A stretch of 64,000 bases of DNA from Acholoe squamosa. Its lineage: Eukaryota > Annelida > Polychaeta > Phyllodocida > Polynoidae. The DNA is taken from the NCBI GenBank assembly GCA_949317995.1, contig OX439044.1:16000141-16064140 (forward strand). Direction: 5' to 3'. Position numbers and translations under genes: made by a program. Under the pieces are notes generated by a model. That model worked only from the letters and a program-made list of their open reading frames with translations, did not search any database and was not told the DNA's origin. Shown here one piece after another: positions 1-12,023 of this stretch. Within the stretch, counting starts at the first letter, position 1. Each line of letters begins with the position of its first letter.

Positions 1-355
1 TTTGCTTAAGCTTTCCATAAACTCCACTTAAATCCCTAGAAGAGTCAACGGCATGAGCGATAATTACCTAAAAACATTCAGTTTGTTAATGTTCCGCTCG
101 TAGCATGTGCGTTGCCGCATGACGTCACCGCGTCCAGTCTCGTCTGACCTCTCATGACCCCGCTTGCAAGCAAGGAAATGACGTCACAAAAGCTGGCGTG
201 TTGCCATATTGCTTTCTGGTAGGAATCGAGACGGGCGAGCGATCGTCCGTCTATTGATTTACCACCTTTAGGCAATCCAGCACCGTCTACAGAGTCCCGA
301 CGCCGTAAAAGTCGGGAAAAGGAGTGTTGAACTCCCGTAACGATTCCTTCAATTA

Positions 356-2793
356 TGGCTGAGGAATCCTTAACTGCAGCCAAGCTATCAGGTGACCCGG
401 ATAAGCTGACTCTGACTACAGATGCTTTCCTGGAAGTATTGTCACCTGTTACACAAGCGGATAATTGACTGGGTAGGTTGTATCTCGGAACCCGAAGGCC
501 AGACCTACCCGCGCCCTAGTACTGTCCGGCAGGACTTACTTACCATGAGAGAGTACTGGGAAGCAGCCTCCACCTTCGAACAGTGGGACGACGGCTATTA
601 CGTAGCCGAAGCCGAGTTGACCGAAGTCCAGAACTCCTCTCTCACGGGACTGGACTGTAGCGCAGCTCTGCGTACGATCATTATCCGTCGTATGACTGCA
701 GAAAAAGAAGCTCGGGACAAGGCCCGAGCTGAGGAGGAGGTACCCGCACCTCCAATTCCCGACTAGGCGCTAGAGGTATGGATGCTTCCAAATCCACTTC
801 TAGCAGCACTACCGGTAAGCCTGCAGATCCGGTAGAATCAAGTACTTCGGGTGAGGCCGAAAAGCCTGAACCCGGAACCAAAGATCCGGATCCGGAAGAT
901 TGGAATGTATCCAACTACAGGAGGTCTGCTTCTTGGCGGCTTAAGATTCTGCCAGGGCCAACCTGAAAGCCAGCACCTCAGGCACTAGTAGTTCGAGTAC
1001 CGCCATGGAGGTGGTTTCCTCGGACGACGATTCTGTGGATGAGTCCTTAGTAGAGTATGATGAGAAAGTCACCCCATCTACTCAGACTGAGGCCGAACAA
1101 TGCCAAATCCTGATATAAGACCCGGATCCCAACATGTTTTTCAGATTGCGCGTACAGAGTAAAGAAGGACGGTTCTACTCTGTATGCCTGCCCCGATCCT
1201 ACCAACAAAAACGGGGAATCAGACGATGAAGATTGGATGCGTCTTACGGACGAGGATTCCAATCCAAGCAAGGCCTATCGTAAGATGTGGCTAATACTTA
1301 ATCATACTGAAGGGTATTATACCTATACCCAGAGGCGAAAGCTGTGTTGGGCACGTGAGAAGTGGTACGGTGACGACCAAAAGTCCTGTCCCTTCTCTAT
1401 TTGCCAGGATGCTAATGATGTCACGGTCCAGACCTGGAGTACTTCAGCCCGGTTCCAGAGGCATCTTGTAGAAGCCAACTTCCACTATCACCCGGTCTAC
1501 ATCTGTGACCCGAGTTATGGTAAGAAGGGCAAGAAGTGCACAACAAAGGTTCAATATAACCGGCGTAGTGATCTGGCAAGACACCAGAAGAAAGCTCATG
1601 CTGAAGGATTAGATACAGCCCGTAAGAGGATTATGGACATGCATCAGGAACTCATGAAGGAGTTCGATAGCCTGAGTGAGGATGCTTGGTCAAAGATCCG
1701 ACCAGGGGACCAAGTCCTCTGCGAAGTTCCGAAGGCCAAGGACTCCAAACTTCATGCCAAGATTATCCTTACTCCTGGAAATGCATGAGTCTCTTTGGCA
1801 GAAATGCGAGGAGTCCGGGAAGGAAGGCAAGCGAGCCAGGGATAGAGTTAGAAGATACCAGAGCCGGGGCGGACCCGGTAATGGTCAGTCTAAAACTAGT
1901 ACTCAACCCAGGGCGGATGATTATTCTAGATCCCCCCTGGCACGTCACCTACATGAGCAGACCCAGGGTACTCCTGTTTTCAAGAGACCCGGACCTGCCG
2001 GATACGCAGGAGCAGTATCTAAACCAGGGAAACTAGATACACAAAATTTCCCGTCAATGGCACAACGATCTGGACCTGAGAGCCAGACCTTGGTCCTTGG
2101 AAAAGGGGGTCGCCTGGTACCAAAAAAGACCCCAGCACCTGGTGCTGCCGGTTCTGCAAGTGCCACAGCTGCTCAGCAGGTATCGTTCACCCCTGAACAG
2201 GTACAAATGTACATTGAAATGGGGTTGAAACAGAATCAACCACCTACCTACTGTGTCCCAATGGCACCAGCAGGAACGTCCGGAAGTCCCACATCCCGAA
2301 CTGTCCCTCAAGCAGCGTCAACACCTCCCAAAGTTGTTGCGCCGCCCGCAAAACCGAAAGATGCGATTACCATTAAGACTGGTATCGCAGAAATTTGTTT
2401 CAATAAGTCTCGCCAAGGGGAAGCGGATGTCCAAAAGGCCATCTATGCCATTGGGAGAAATGTGTCAAAGAAAGAGCTACAGAATTCCATCAGGGTCTTC
2501 TGAACGACACCCTGTTGTGTTTAAAGCAGGTAGGCGATGCTGAGAAGGAACGCCTCGAATCCGTTATCCGGGAGGAATTAAAGTCCCAGGAGGAAGCTGC
2601 CGTAGCTGCCAAGGAACAGGCAGCTATGGACGTACACGTATTAGAAAAACGTGTAAAAGAAGAAATAACACAGAACACCAATCTGAACACTAAGTTCATG
2701 AGAGTGTTCGGCGTCGACATAGACGAATGGGACGGTACTCCCGAGTCGGCCCTGGATCTTCTGAGGAAGAAACACGCTAAGAAGTCAACTTAA
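356..2793 (+). pseudogene. gag-like region of the LTR fossil, with zinc-finger-like segment
   Basis: This coding-like stretch is more GC-rich than the DNA after it. It begins near an ATG at 356 (MAEES...). A middle part (about 1381-1610) has two C2H2-like fingers (CPFSIC...H...H and CDPSYGKKGKKC...RHQKKAH). A proline-, glycine- and glutamine-rich part follows, then a charged, coiled-coil-like C-terminal part (about 2515-2790). Low-complexity linkers plus nucleic-acid-binding fingers suit a Gag-type protein, but the sequence is not one I can assign to a known gag family. It is broken in about four places and is not expressed as one protein. Confidence 0.5.
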
Positions 2794-4180
2794 GTGTGTT
2801 CTGGGTTATCCAAAATTTTCTTCACTTTAAAATCCTGATAACCAGACTTAGTGTTTTGCAGATATTGATTATCTATCTGCGAATGTTCCCCATGTGAATT
2901 AACACTTACGATTATTCTATGTGTTCCGGGTTCCTTCATAACCAGAAATACACTGATCAGGACATAATTTTATTTTATCTCCTGATGGTTCTATTCGGAT
3001 TATGAACTTACTATAAAAATCCGCTTAGTAGTTGTGTTGCTAAAAGTTACCACCGGATGCTGATACATTAACCTGATGCCTACTGTTACCTGTTCCTGGT
3101 CGCTCTACCAGATGGACTTATATGCTATATAACTACATGATGTACCGAATGGACTTATTTACACTACCTATCTACTTCCGGATCAACTATTTGGACTACA
3201 ACTTTGTCAACCACACCACTAAAGGACTATTCTCACTAGATGTTGACCACTGGATTATTTACTTAACATCATTCGGTTTATAATAACGAACATTAGCACT
3301 TCTAGAGGATTGTGGGTAGCTGCGCCTATTCAACTACCGTGTTTCTTTATATCTTCTCAACTGGATTACTATAGACTCTAGCACGTCCATCCGTTGGTTA
3401 GCTGACCACACCACCTATCTACACTGCATCCGGAATACTTCAAGACAACACACGTTACTTCATCTGATACTTTTGTGTACATATATTGTCATGATCATTA
3501 CCTTATTATTCGAATGACCATAAACCTCATTTGTATACCTGTAGTGATATGATACTATAATTTTCATACGGGTTAATAATAATACAGATCTCTTGTTGTT
3601 AGTCATATTACTTAAAATAATCCGATAAATATTATACTACACCAGATTGTCATAATTATTCTATATGACATATTATTGTATAATATTAATTATCTGGTGC
3701 TATGATGGTTAATTAAATGCATGACGATGTAATATATGTTACTTTATTCCTTTTCAAGTGTATAAAACAAAACGGTTACATATCAAATGGTTTCTAACAT
3801 AGAACCTTTAACAGATTAACTGGCTTAAACTAAAATGTTTAAAGTCTTTATCAAGACTATATACTTATCATATTTGTAATAATAACAAACTCACTAGGAT
3901 ACTATTATGTGGTTTATTTAAAAATTTAACAGATCCATTACACATATCTGTTATCCATCCACATTGTCGAACTGTATCGACTTTCCTATTGTTTATTTGT
4001 AACTATTAATACTATCGAGTATAATAAATACCTTTCATATGATACCTTGAAAATGTTGTTGTTATATCTATGGTTATACCTCTATTATTAGGGTAAGACA
4101 TAATGTAATGTTATCCCTATATAATAATATAAAAGTTATAACTCCTGCCTAATGTCTGGGGGAGTAGTGTAGAGGTATTA
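2794..4180. other. non-coding internal stretch of the LTR fossil
   Basis: This is an AT-rich stretch with no credible reading frame on either strand. It sits where pol (and env, if any) would lie in a complete element. A purine-rich run just before the LTR (about 4157-4166) could be the plus-strand primer. Nothing else was recognised. Confidence 0.5.
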
Positions 4181-4533
4181 TGTTATAACCATAGTTATGG
4201 GTACCGTCTGGCGTGGCGGGTGAGTCCAGTCGCCGGGTGTTCCTCAGGTTCCGGATAGGTGGCAGCACTGATCCGGGCCTGTGGGGACATCTGGCGATGA
4301 ACACCAAGGTCCGTATATAAAGACCGGGGCTCAGCCACTACGTCAGAGGCCCTCCAGGCCTCCGAGCATGTAGAACCATTCATTAACATTAGCTGCCCCT
4401 TCATCATCTTCCAGGTAGCCGTTAAGTGTCTTAGCAATAAACTTCCGTTGGCATACACTTGAATTACCGCCTTACTCTTTCTTTCCTAATCCCTAAGGCC
4501 CGAACCAACAAATTAGTAATACAAACCATTACA
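4181..4533 (+). repeat. 3' LTR (about 353 bp)
   Basis: It starts TGTTATAACC and ends ACCATTACA, giving short TG...CA inverted termini. It contains a TATA box (GTATATAA, 4313-4320) followed by a GC-rich start region, and a poly(A) signal (AATAAA, 4436-4441) before the end. The purine-rich tract lies just upstream. The right boundary is supported by the flank, which becomes similar to DNA near 17918 directly afterwards. The 5' LTR lies outside the window, so LTR divergence and insertion age cannot be read. Confidence 0.6.
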
Positions 4534-4590
4534 GTAGACTAGAAGCTCATCACTATGGTCAATCATTCATGGTCCACTGGCTAACTGTAC
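4534..4590. repeat. fragment of the duplicated unit flanking the LTR fossil
   Basis: The stretch with AGACTAGAAGCTCATCA and TATGGTCAATCATTCATG closely matches 17918-17975 in copy A and, more weakly, 25925-25975 in copy B. The LTR element therefore sits in, or beside, another copy of the same repeated unit. Confidence 0.55.
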
Positions 4591-4982
4591 ACTGGCTTCC
4601 TTTTCATAAGCAGGTCAATGATATATGATATAAGATACATCCAGTATTATTAACATAGACATACAAATTTTATGGGAGACAAAGCGTATGTCAATATTAA
4701 AGTGATTAACAATATATAGATGTACAGTTGTACAAGACACATATGTAATACTATAGTGGTAGTAGGTTATATAGTGACTCAGGAAGGGGGTTTTGGGCTG
4801 CAAAAGCCATTTGGCATTTTATCATATATATTCTATCTCAATTATATATGATTGCAATGCGCTATAATTCAACATTTGAAATTTGTACTATGTGCTAAAG
4901 CACTGGTTAAAGACGACATGCATCCAACTACATTATGAGTGCATGCAAATTAACAGCATCTATAAAATGTAATGTGTTGTAG
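4591..4982. other. AT-rich, no feature seen
   Basis: No reading frame, repeat end or motif that I can support. It lies between the LTR fossil's flank and the start of duplication copy A. Confidence 0.5.
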
Positions 4983-5889
4983 ATGGTATGCTATTCATAT
5001 TGCAACTGCTGAGTGAAATGCAGTATTGTTGATGAGTTTGGATCAAATGTGAACCTGGGAATGACATTTGATACTGACCTGAAAAAGTAGGTGAGTGAGC
5101 AATATGAGGTTTGCCTGTGGAATGCTGATGCCCATTCCACTGAGAAAGCTCAGCATCAAATTAGAATGAGGGATGTTCATCAGAAAGGCCCAAAATGATA
5201 AGCCATGAATTGATGATACTGGATCAAAATAAGAATAATAGGCAATGTTTCTTCTGTTGTAGGGAGATCATCAAAAGTAGCAACAAAACTTAATAAAGCA
5301 AAAAAATTATCTGCCCATCATTATGGAGGTCATTATTGCATTGAGATATACCATTGTAAAGGTGTGTGGGGCCAACTATAATTATTTTGACTTCCCAGCT
5401 CTTTTATAGCAATTCTCCTGTACTACAACCATGCATGCATTACCCACATACAAACTTGCAGTTCAGTCATTTCATAACATACGTCCTTCAGGTGGTATCA
5501 GTATGGAAAGATTCAATAAAAAACATGTTTTTAATCAACTCTTTCAATACAAGTGGCTCAATGATCCTTAGATGATCTTTAGATTCTTGTTGACATGACT
5601 GGGAGAAGGGTCTCCCACAAAGGGATATAACTGGTGAATCCTTGTCCTGCCTGAGCCTCAGTACTGAACATCCTGATATGGGAGATTCTACTTTGTTTTC
5701 CTTGTCTCGAGTGTAGTAACATGTAATTGGAGGATGAACTGTTCTGCCTCTGCCATCCTCTGTGTCAGTCTAGAAGGTATTTGTTATTCTACTGTGACAG
5801 TATTAGCAGCAACATTATATTGTCAGCAACTTGTTAAGGCTTGATGCAATCTCAAATGATTGTCTCTCCTCCTGTCCTTATATATTGGC
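4983..5889 (+). repeat. segmental duplication copy A, left part
   Basis: It matches 24836-25745 (copy B) along its whole length, with many substitutions and small indels. Anchors are TTCATATTGCAACTGCTGAG, TGAAAAAGTAGGTGAGTG and GCAATCTCAAATGATTGTCT. A weaker third match is at 32800-33000. No coding function was recognised. The homology breaks after CTTATATATT and resumes at 17723, on the far side of the 11.8-kb insert. Confidence 0.75.
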
Positions 5890-6670
5890 CAAATTCCCTG
5901 GGGATGTACAATTGGCATTTTTCACACTTTTGCATGCTTATGCACCTGTATGCTAGAAGATTCTCAATCAATATCATGTTTCTTAGTCTTAATAGAGAGA
6001 AAACACCCTCAGCTTTCCAGTGAATGTCATCTTTCGCATATTGGACAGAAATTATTGGAGTTATGGCACTTCAAAGTCAAAAATAGGTGGAAAACCCCAA
6101 AAAACATATTATTTACAGGCCTACCCTTCATCACAAAGGGGTTCCATAAGATCCTGCATAGCTTTTTCTGATTGATATATTAGTTGAGTTGATGTTTCAG
6201 GAGGTTTGGTAGTGTTGTACAGGATGTGTATTTGATCAGGCATCATTCAGTGTAAAATGACACTTGAATGTCCTTCCGACAGTAAAAATAAAACCCTACC
6301 ATAAACCAAACTAAGAGAGTTAATATGTTATTCTTAACCTGCTCAAAATTGAGGGATACTAGGGTGGTTATGCTGGTGCAAAAGTTGTTCTGCTGCAGTC
6401 TAAAGACTTCCCTCTATACCCAATAGTGTATCGACAGACACTTTTTTACTATCGGAAGAACAACCAACATTATGGCCTATTCTTCTTTTATTTACACATT
6501 AACATGCATCTTTTATATCCTAAATCATGCATACCTATCCCGTGAATAAAACAGAACTCCATTTGCCAGGCCACTCCCCCTGCTGTATATTCCAAATGCT
6601 CACTAGATGGCATACCAGTCGAACGATAGCTGTCGTGTCCATCCGGGACCTTTTTTTTCGCCCAAACAAG
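5890..6670. other. left end of the insert, no gene
   Basis: No reading frame can be supported. It carries a perfect copy of the insert's 15-bp motif at 6269-6283, an inverted degenerate copy at 6448-6462 (ACTATCGGAAGAACA) and a degenerate one at 6636-6650. Confidence 0.5.
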
Positions 6671-6743
6671 ATGTTCAGTTATAATTCCAGAGGACGATCG
6701 AGTCTTTCCGACAATGTTAAAGCTGAGAAATACAACACAAAAG
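6671..6743 (+). CDS. possible first coding exon (weak)
   Basis: An ATG at 6671 opens 24 codons (begins MFSYNSRGRSSLSD) that end at a consensus donor, AAAG|GTAAGG, with one base of the next codon left over. The sequence is basic and serine-rich and matches no family I know. It lies in the 11.8-kb insert upstream of the transposase-like gene and could be its first exon. However, I found no acceptor at 10.7-10.9 kb with compatible phase, so the link is unsupported. Confidence 0.2.
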
Positions 6744-7856
6744 GTAAGGATCGGCAAAAAGATGATTTAAATAATGATTTTGAATGCACATAGTACATGC
6801 AGATGCACTTTGATGTGGTTAAATTAGCCTAAATATGACGGGAATGGACTTTGTTTCTCGTTGGACAAAGTGGTGTGGCCGTCCAAAATGGGGGCGTGGT
6901 GCTATGGCCATATCAAAACAAACCCACCCAACTCATCATTGAGTGTCCTTCCAACAGGTTAAATCAAAAATTGATTCTAGTGTTCAAACTAATGCATGAT
7001 GGGCAATATTTATCTAAAATGTTCATAGTATCCCTCCCTTTACTGTTTCATCAAGTTTTGGTACCATCCAACCCAAAATATAGACTGTGGAAAATTGTGA
7101 AAAATCTTTGACTTGCCTCAGAAATTTATATCTCACGACCAAAATATAAATGGCTCATTCCAAGATTTACTGGATATGAAGAGACTGGGACTTGAAATAA
7201 CAAACTCAGTATTTCTTAATAACATTATATCTTATTGATAGCCCTATATCTTATTAAAAAGGTTCATTCAAGGATCCAACTCCTAAGATGCCAGTTTTTA
7301 ACACAGATGCCGTAAAACCTTAAAAAAAAGCGGAATGTTATTGATTGTAATAAATCAAACATGAATAACACTACTAATAAGATGCCTAGAAACACCAAAT
7401 ATTGTGGCCAGTCTAGTACAATGTATGACTTTATGTATACCAAAATTTTTTTTTTTTTGAAAACATTTAAACTTTATTTAGCCTAAGAATGTGATACATT
7501 TCATCCGTTATATCGATAATATGGTCATTATTCCTGGTTTACATAAGAAGCATTACAAAATACTAGATATCCAAGTAAACATGTTAGATAAATTAAATGC
7601 CAGGAAAATATATAGTACGAGGCTATCAAGTTAATGACTGGCCATCATCCTGCGGATGTTGTCTCGGCCAAGCCATACAAAAGACTATATATACCATTCA
7701 TAGGATTAACAATTATGAATAATAACAATATATATTTTGAGAACAGCAGCATTATTCTCTACTTTAAACATCATATAATAACAAATTCCCTATTCCCAAG
7801 ATAAGTCAATTTTTAAATCCCTTAATATTTACAGAGGGTTTGCTAACGCGTATTGC

Positions 7857-7857
<1 letters not shown>
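6744..7857. other. insert DNA, no gene; motif copy and inverted-repeat arm
   Basis: Another copy of the 15-bp motif lies at 6944-6958. A poly(T) run is near 7446-7458. Positions 7155-7178 form one arm of a perfect 24-bp inverted repeat whose other arm is 10226-10249. No coding sequence was recognised. Confidence 0.5.

Positions 7858-7907
<50 letters not shown>
7858..7907. repeat. (TA)n microsatellite at the 3' end of a LINE
   Basis: About 25 TA units lie just past the 3' end of the minus-strand LINE. They are probably its simple-repeat tail, expanded after insertion. Confidence 0.85.
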
Positions 7908-7910
<3 letters not shown>

Positions 7911-7933
7911 CTAAATTTTAAGGAAATTATAAT

Positions 7934-9200
7934 TTATGAAAGTTCTTTTTTACATTCCAGTTTAAATTTGTCTCTATCTTTAATATTTCGTAATTCTATT
8001 GGTAGATTATTCCAGGTTTGAGCACATTTGACTTCAGGTGAGGATTCATAAGCTTTACAATTGATTTTCTGATATTTTAGAACCGGAAGAGTAACACCTA
8101 AATACTTATAGGAAGATACATTCATAAGTGTCTTATTATTAATAACAATATTGGGTTTTCTTAGATTTTTCAGTTTTACGGAAGAGGCAAAGGTCATAAT
8201 TTTTGTTTTGTTTTCATTCATGGTTAATTTATTACTAGTAGACCAATAATAAAATTTATTTAAAGCAGTTTCGAGTTGGATTTGTAAATATTCTATGTCT
8301 TTGCCTGATACATATAAAACTGAATCGTCTGCGTATAACAATGTTTTATGAGTGTCGTCCTCAGAGATACAGTCATTTATATATAATAAAAAGAATAATG
8401 GACCCAATATTGACCCCTGGGGTACGCCACATGATAAATTCTTATACCCTGATCTTACATGATTTGCAACAGAACATTGCTGTCTCCTGGATAGATAATT
8501 TTCTATTAATGTCAGGTTCCTGTTTCTTATACCATATTGTTCTAGTTTGTTCAGGAGGATGTTATGATTTACAGAATCAAATGCCTTTTTAATATCTATA
8601 AATGCTGCTAGAGTAATATTATTTTGATTTCGATTTTTTAATATATCATCGACAAGAATAGATATAGTATCTAGGGTCGATTTGTTTTTTTGATATCCTC
8701 CTTGCTGTTTAGACAATATATTATACAAAGTTAAATGAGAGCTGATCTTAGTATGTATAAGTCGCTCCAATATTTTTCCTGGTATAGGCAGCACGCTGAT
8801 AGGTCTTAGATTAGAAACGTTGGATGGGTCTCCACCCTTAGGTAGGGGAGTAACTGTGGCGACTTTCCAGCTGTCTGGTATGGTACCGGTTTCTATGATC
8901 AAATTTATAATTTTTATAAGTCTATCAGAGAATTTAACAACTGCCATTTTGAAGATATTAGTAGGTAATTATTCAATAGAGGATGATTTGGTTATATCTA
9001 TGTCTTCTAAACATTTAATAATTTCTTCATCTGAAAACGACATATCAGGCATATCTACCATGCATCTTTGTCCTTTAAATAAGAATTCTGTATCATTGCT
9101 AAAGTGAGGCTCGAAAGCTCTTGATGTTACGCCTTGGCGGAAAAATTGGAAACTCTGATAATTTGCGAATTTATTGTCCCCTTTATTAACTTTAACCTAG
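7934..9200 (-). pseudogene. 5'-truncated non-LTR retrotransposon (LINE), reverse transcriptase, Jockey/CR1-like
   Basis: The long frame 7934-8947 carries the reverse transcriptase core in order: RPISVLPIPGKILERLI, SKQQGGYQKNKSTLDTI, DIKKAFDSVNHNILL (first catalytic Asp), CGVPQGSILGPLFFLLYIND and LLYADDSVLYV (YADD box). The same frame continues upstream to about 9190 (GDNKFANYQSFQFFRQG... KSSSIE), interrupted by one TAA at 8969-8971. Further stops lie beyond about 9180. After YKYLGVTL (near 8090) the protein jumps to the C-terminal AQTWNNLPIEL segment, so roughly 100 residues of the connection region are missing. No endonuclease was found, giving a typical 5'-truncated dead copy. The clade is judged from motif wording only. 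Confidence 0.85.
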
Positions 9201-10805
9201 CTCATTCAAAATCCTTCATACAATGACTATATTAACTGTCCATTGTTTCTAGTAGAGCTACTGTACAGAATAATTATAATTAGCCTGATATATAATACTT
9301 GTACTGCATTATCAATACCTGCATAGAGGCCATATCACATGTACCATCAGTAACGTTTCCTATCCATTAACCTCTCAAAAAATGATCTCAGCTCATCTAT
9401 GCATCATCATATACCATTGCCATTACATAAACAATAATAAAAGAGATTGTACTTCATATATAGAGTCGTTTAAACATGCATAAGGCCCATCTTGGGTGTC
9501 TTAAATCACTTTGAAAATAAAAATCACAACTTTTTGTAGACTTGTTGCTACGCGCACATGCCATATGGTGCTAAAATGTATCTTTACATACACCAAATAG
9601 TCTTTTCTCAAACATGTCTACAATTTAATACAAATAATAGAAACCATACAAGATAAAAAGTTGGCACTATAAAAGTGCTTGTAGCCATCAGTAACGTTCC
9701 CTATTCATATGTGGTACTAAAAATGTATCTTTACATACACCAAGTACTCTTTGCACATAAGCCAGACACATCTACAATTGAAAAGAAATGCTACAAACAC
9801 TAAACAAGGTGGTAGGTTGATACTATGAAAATATAACTTTGACCATTCAGTAATATCTGTAACCATCAGTAACGTCCCTGGAATGTTACTGATCACGGTG
9901 TGCATTTAAAATCACTAAATATGTACCTGGCAAGGGTAATTCCTGGAGTACATAAAATAACTTTTTATGGAAGACCCCCACCAAGGGTACCTCTTGATTG
10001 CATTATTATAAGAGGACTGGTGATATTCCCTAACCAGGTTAGATGTACTCTATCAGTAACGTTCCACTCATGAAAATTCATAATTAAATGCATATAAAAA
10101 ATAAATTATGCCCCAAGACTCACCCAAACCATATGGAAATCTTAGGTATGACCACCTTCTAAGGAATAAAAATATCATTGGTGGTGTAGAGCTGTTTCCC
10201 TTGCTATTATATGCCCAAGGAACCACATATCCAGTAAATCTTGGAATGACCCAAATACATCTGCACTTCTATGTGGTTTAGTATGTACCTTTTCCCATAT
10301 TCTATTGTTTAAGTGTGTTAGAACTGCTCTGCCCCTCCTTTTCTGGCCACAACAATCGATTATATAGTGTCACCATAATAAAACTGTTGGATGGACACCG
10401 TAACCACAAATCCTATCACACAGTGCATGATATTGTTTGCTACTTGCCCTATTGAAAATCCTGAACAGCTTTTGTGGTATTTTCTACTTTTTTTTGTGTA
10501 CCCTTGTTGGAAGGACATTTTCTTTTAAAAATCATATGTATGTGCTTGCACCAACCTGTCCATATTTTACCATAGGTGCCCCTATGGTACTTGTATCTAC
10601 CCCAACTGTCATTTGGCCAATACCATACACTTCATTTCTGACTTTTACTGTCGGATGGACATTTCGAGCTTTAGAGTGAAACAAATCTCAGTATCTCTCC
10701 TACGGTGACTGAAAAGTGTCATCTTTTTTTTCTGTTTAAAAGGTTAGAGCTTACCTACAGCATTTAACTTATTTATTTCACCCCTTTACCTCCCATTTCT
10801 ACTCT
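9201..10805. other. insert DNA with short repeated motifs, no gene
   Basis: ATCAGTAACGTTCC-type motifs occur at 9346, 9687, 9865 and 10052. A tandem pair of about 145 bp begins near 9561 and 9708 (shared TGTATCTTTACATACACCAA). Three minus-orientation copies of the 15-bp motif lie at 10383-10397, 10503-10517 and 10647-10661. A hairpin (TACCATAGG...CCTATGGTA) is at 10568-10589. No credible coding sequence was seen. Confidence 0.55.
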
Positions 10806-11020
10806 GTGCCTGTTGTCAAAATTCTCAAAAAATGTCTATTTTTCCAAAGCCCCCCGGGGAGAAACGACCATTCAACGAGATGTTTAGCGAATGGCTCCAA
10901 AAAACCAAGGACAAGGACCCCTGCTGCGAGTACCAGTGCTCGCGACCAGTCACCACTCCAGTCAACATTGGACGTGGACGACCAGGACAACCCGCATACA
11001 CGTCTAGTGAAGGACATTAG
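10806..11020 (+). CDS. first recognised exon of the DDE-transposase-like gene
   Basis: One frame through this stretch ends ...DDQDNPHTRLVKDI plus AG, then a donor, AG|GTAGAG, at 11020/11021. The next exon opens at 12024 with A followed by CAA TGC AGA, so the split codon AG|A gives Arg and the frame runs straight on (...VKDI-R-QCRLPTDND). That phase match is the main evidence. The only nearby ATG (10832, MSIFPKPPGEKRPFNEMFSE) is in another frame, so the 5' half may hold a frameshift near 10915 or begin in an unseen exon. It is polar and proline/serine-rich with no known domain. Confidence 0.4.
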
Positions 11021-12023
11021 GTAGAGCTCACTTCATTGCTTTGTTCAGTATGTATGTGCAATTACAATAGAATTCTCATTACCATGAATTGAAACATCTT
11101 AATTTTGACAAAATAAATGTATTGAAGATGTGTGATGCCATTCCATCATTGAAACTCATAGATAATAGTTATAAGTTAACTAGGGGCGACTACAAATATC
11201 GGTTAACTACTACCGGTAGATAAATATACTTTAGTTAGTCCTGTTAGGTAGTTACTGGTATGTTAACATTATAATATATATCTCTCGGTTGCTATGGATA
11301 CTACAAGATGTATACAAGCTGTGATAATAAATAATTGAACAGAGACATGTGTTTGGTGGAATTGATCTGAATATACAAACTGGCTTTATTCAAAGCAACA
11401 TCAGTCAATAAAAAGTGAAACCTAGGTTACAGTCAGCACCTAGACTAAAATCTTAAAACTAACAATAAATGGAAGAATTAAAATATAGTTAAAACTTTTG
11501 TGCTAACCCCCAGCATAGGGGCAGCCCGACTTGCGAGTTACTTGAAAACGCACTGTTATATAGTGCAGGGTATCTTTGCCATAGTTACCAATAGAACGTT
11601 GTATTGTTGCGCACAGCAGATAGTCCCGGACGGGCGTATCACTCGCTGCTGTTAATTATATGAGTATACACATGTGTATTTAGTCTCATGTTGAATAATG
11701 TACACATAATTAATCATTACTGTTTGTTGTCATTGGATGAAAATTTACAGGCGGACCGTCAGGAATGTGCTGAAGTAGCACTTTAGCTTGTACAAGGGAG
11801 AAAAGTAATGGTATATAAATGGTGGAATAGAATAGTTGGTGTTGTGCTTACTTGTTGAATTCCTTGCTGGTTTACTGCTTCCCTGTTGCGGTGTGCAGTG
11901 TGTACATGTAGATCTCTATAGATTCTAGTTGGTTTACAACAGCTTACCTGTGGTGTATTTGACATTGCATGTGTTGATAATAATATTCTCTCTTTTAATG
12001 ATTATACCAATATTCTTTTCCAG
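11021..12023 (+). other. intron of the transposase-like gene
   Basis: It begins GTAGAG and ends in a pyrimidine-rich acceptor (TATTCTTTTCCAG) at 12023. It is AT-rich and has no coding signal. About 1 kb is normal for an animal intron. The tandem second gene copy lacks it, because that copy starts inside the next exon. Confidence 0.45.

Larger units (their letters stand above)
1..4533 (+). mobile_element. LTR retroelement fossil, 3' part, family unassigned
   Basis: The element runs off the left edge, so the 5' LTR is not in the window. Visible parts in order are a leader, a gag-like region (356-2793), about 1.4 kb of AT-rich DNA without coding signal, a purine-rich tract (about 4157-4166) and a 3' LTR (4181-4533). 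No protease, reverse transcriptase or integrase motif was seen, so it is either non-autonomous or has lost pol. It is old and broken, with about four breaks in the gag-like region. The right flank (4534 on) resembles the segmentally duplicated DNA at 17918 on, which fixes the right end. Class is inferred from the LTR and the gag-like content; the clade is unknown. Confidence 0.6.

Noticed and set aside
6671-6743. Joining this exon candidate to the exon at 10806
   Set aside because: The donor leaves one base over, and no acceptor of fitting phase was found near 10.7-10.9 kb.
6795-10275. Direct repeat between about 6800 and 10255 (GATGTGGTTAAA and CTATGTGGTTTA)
   Set aside because: It is too short and too diverged to separate from chance.
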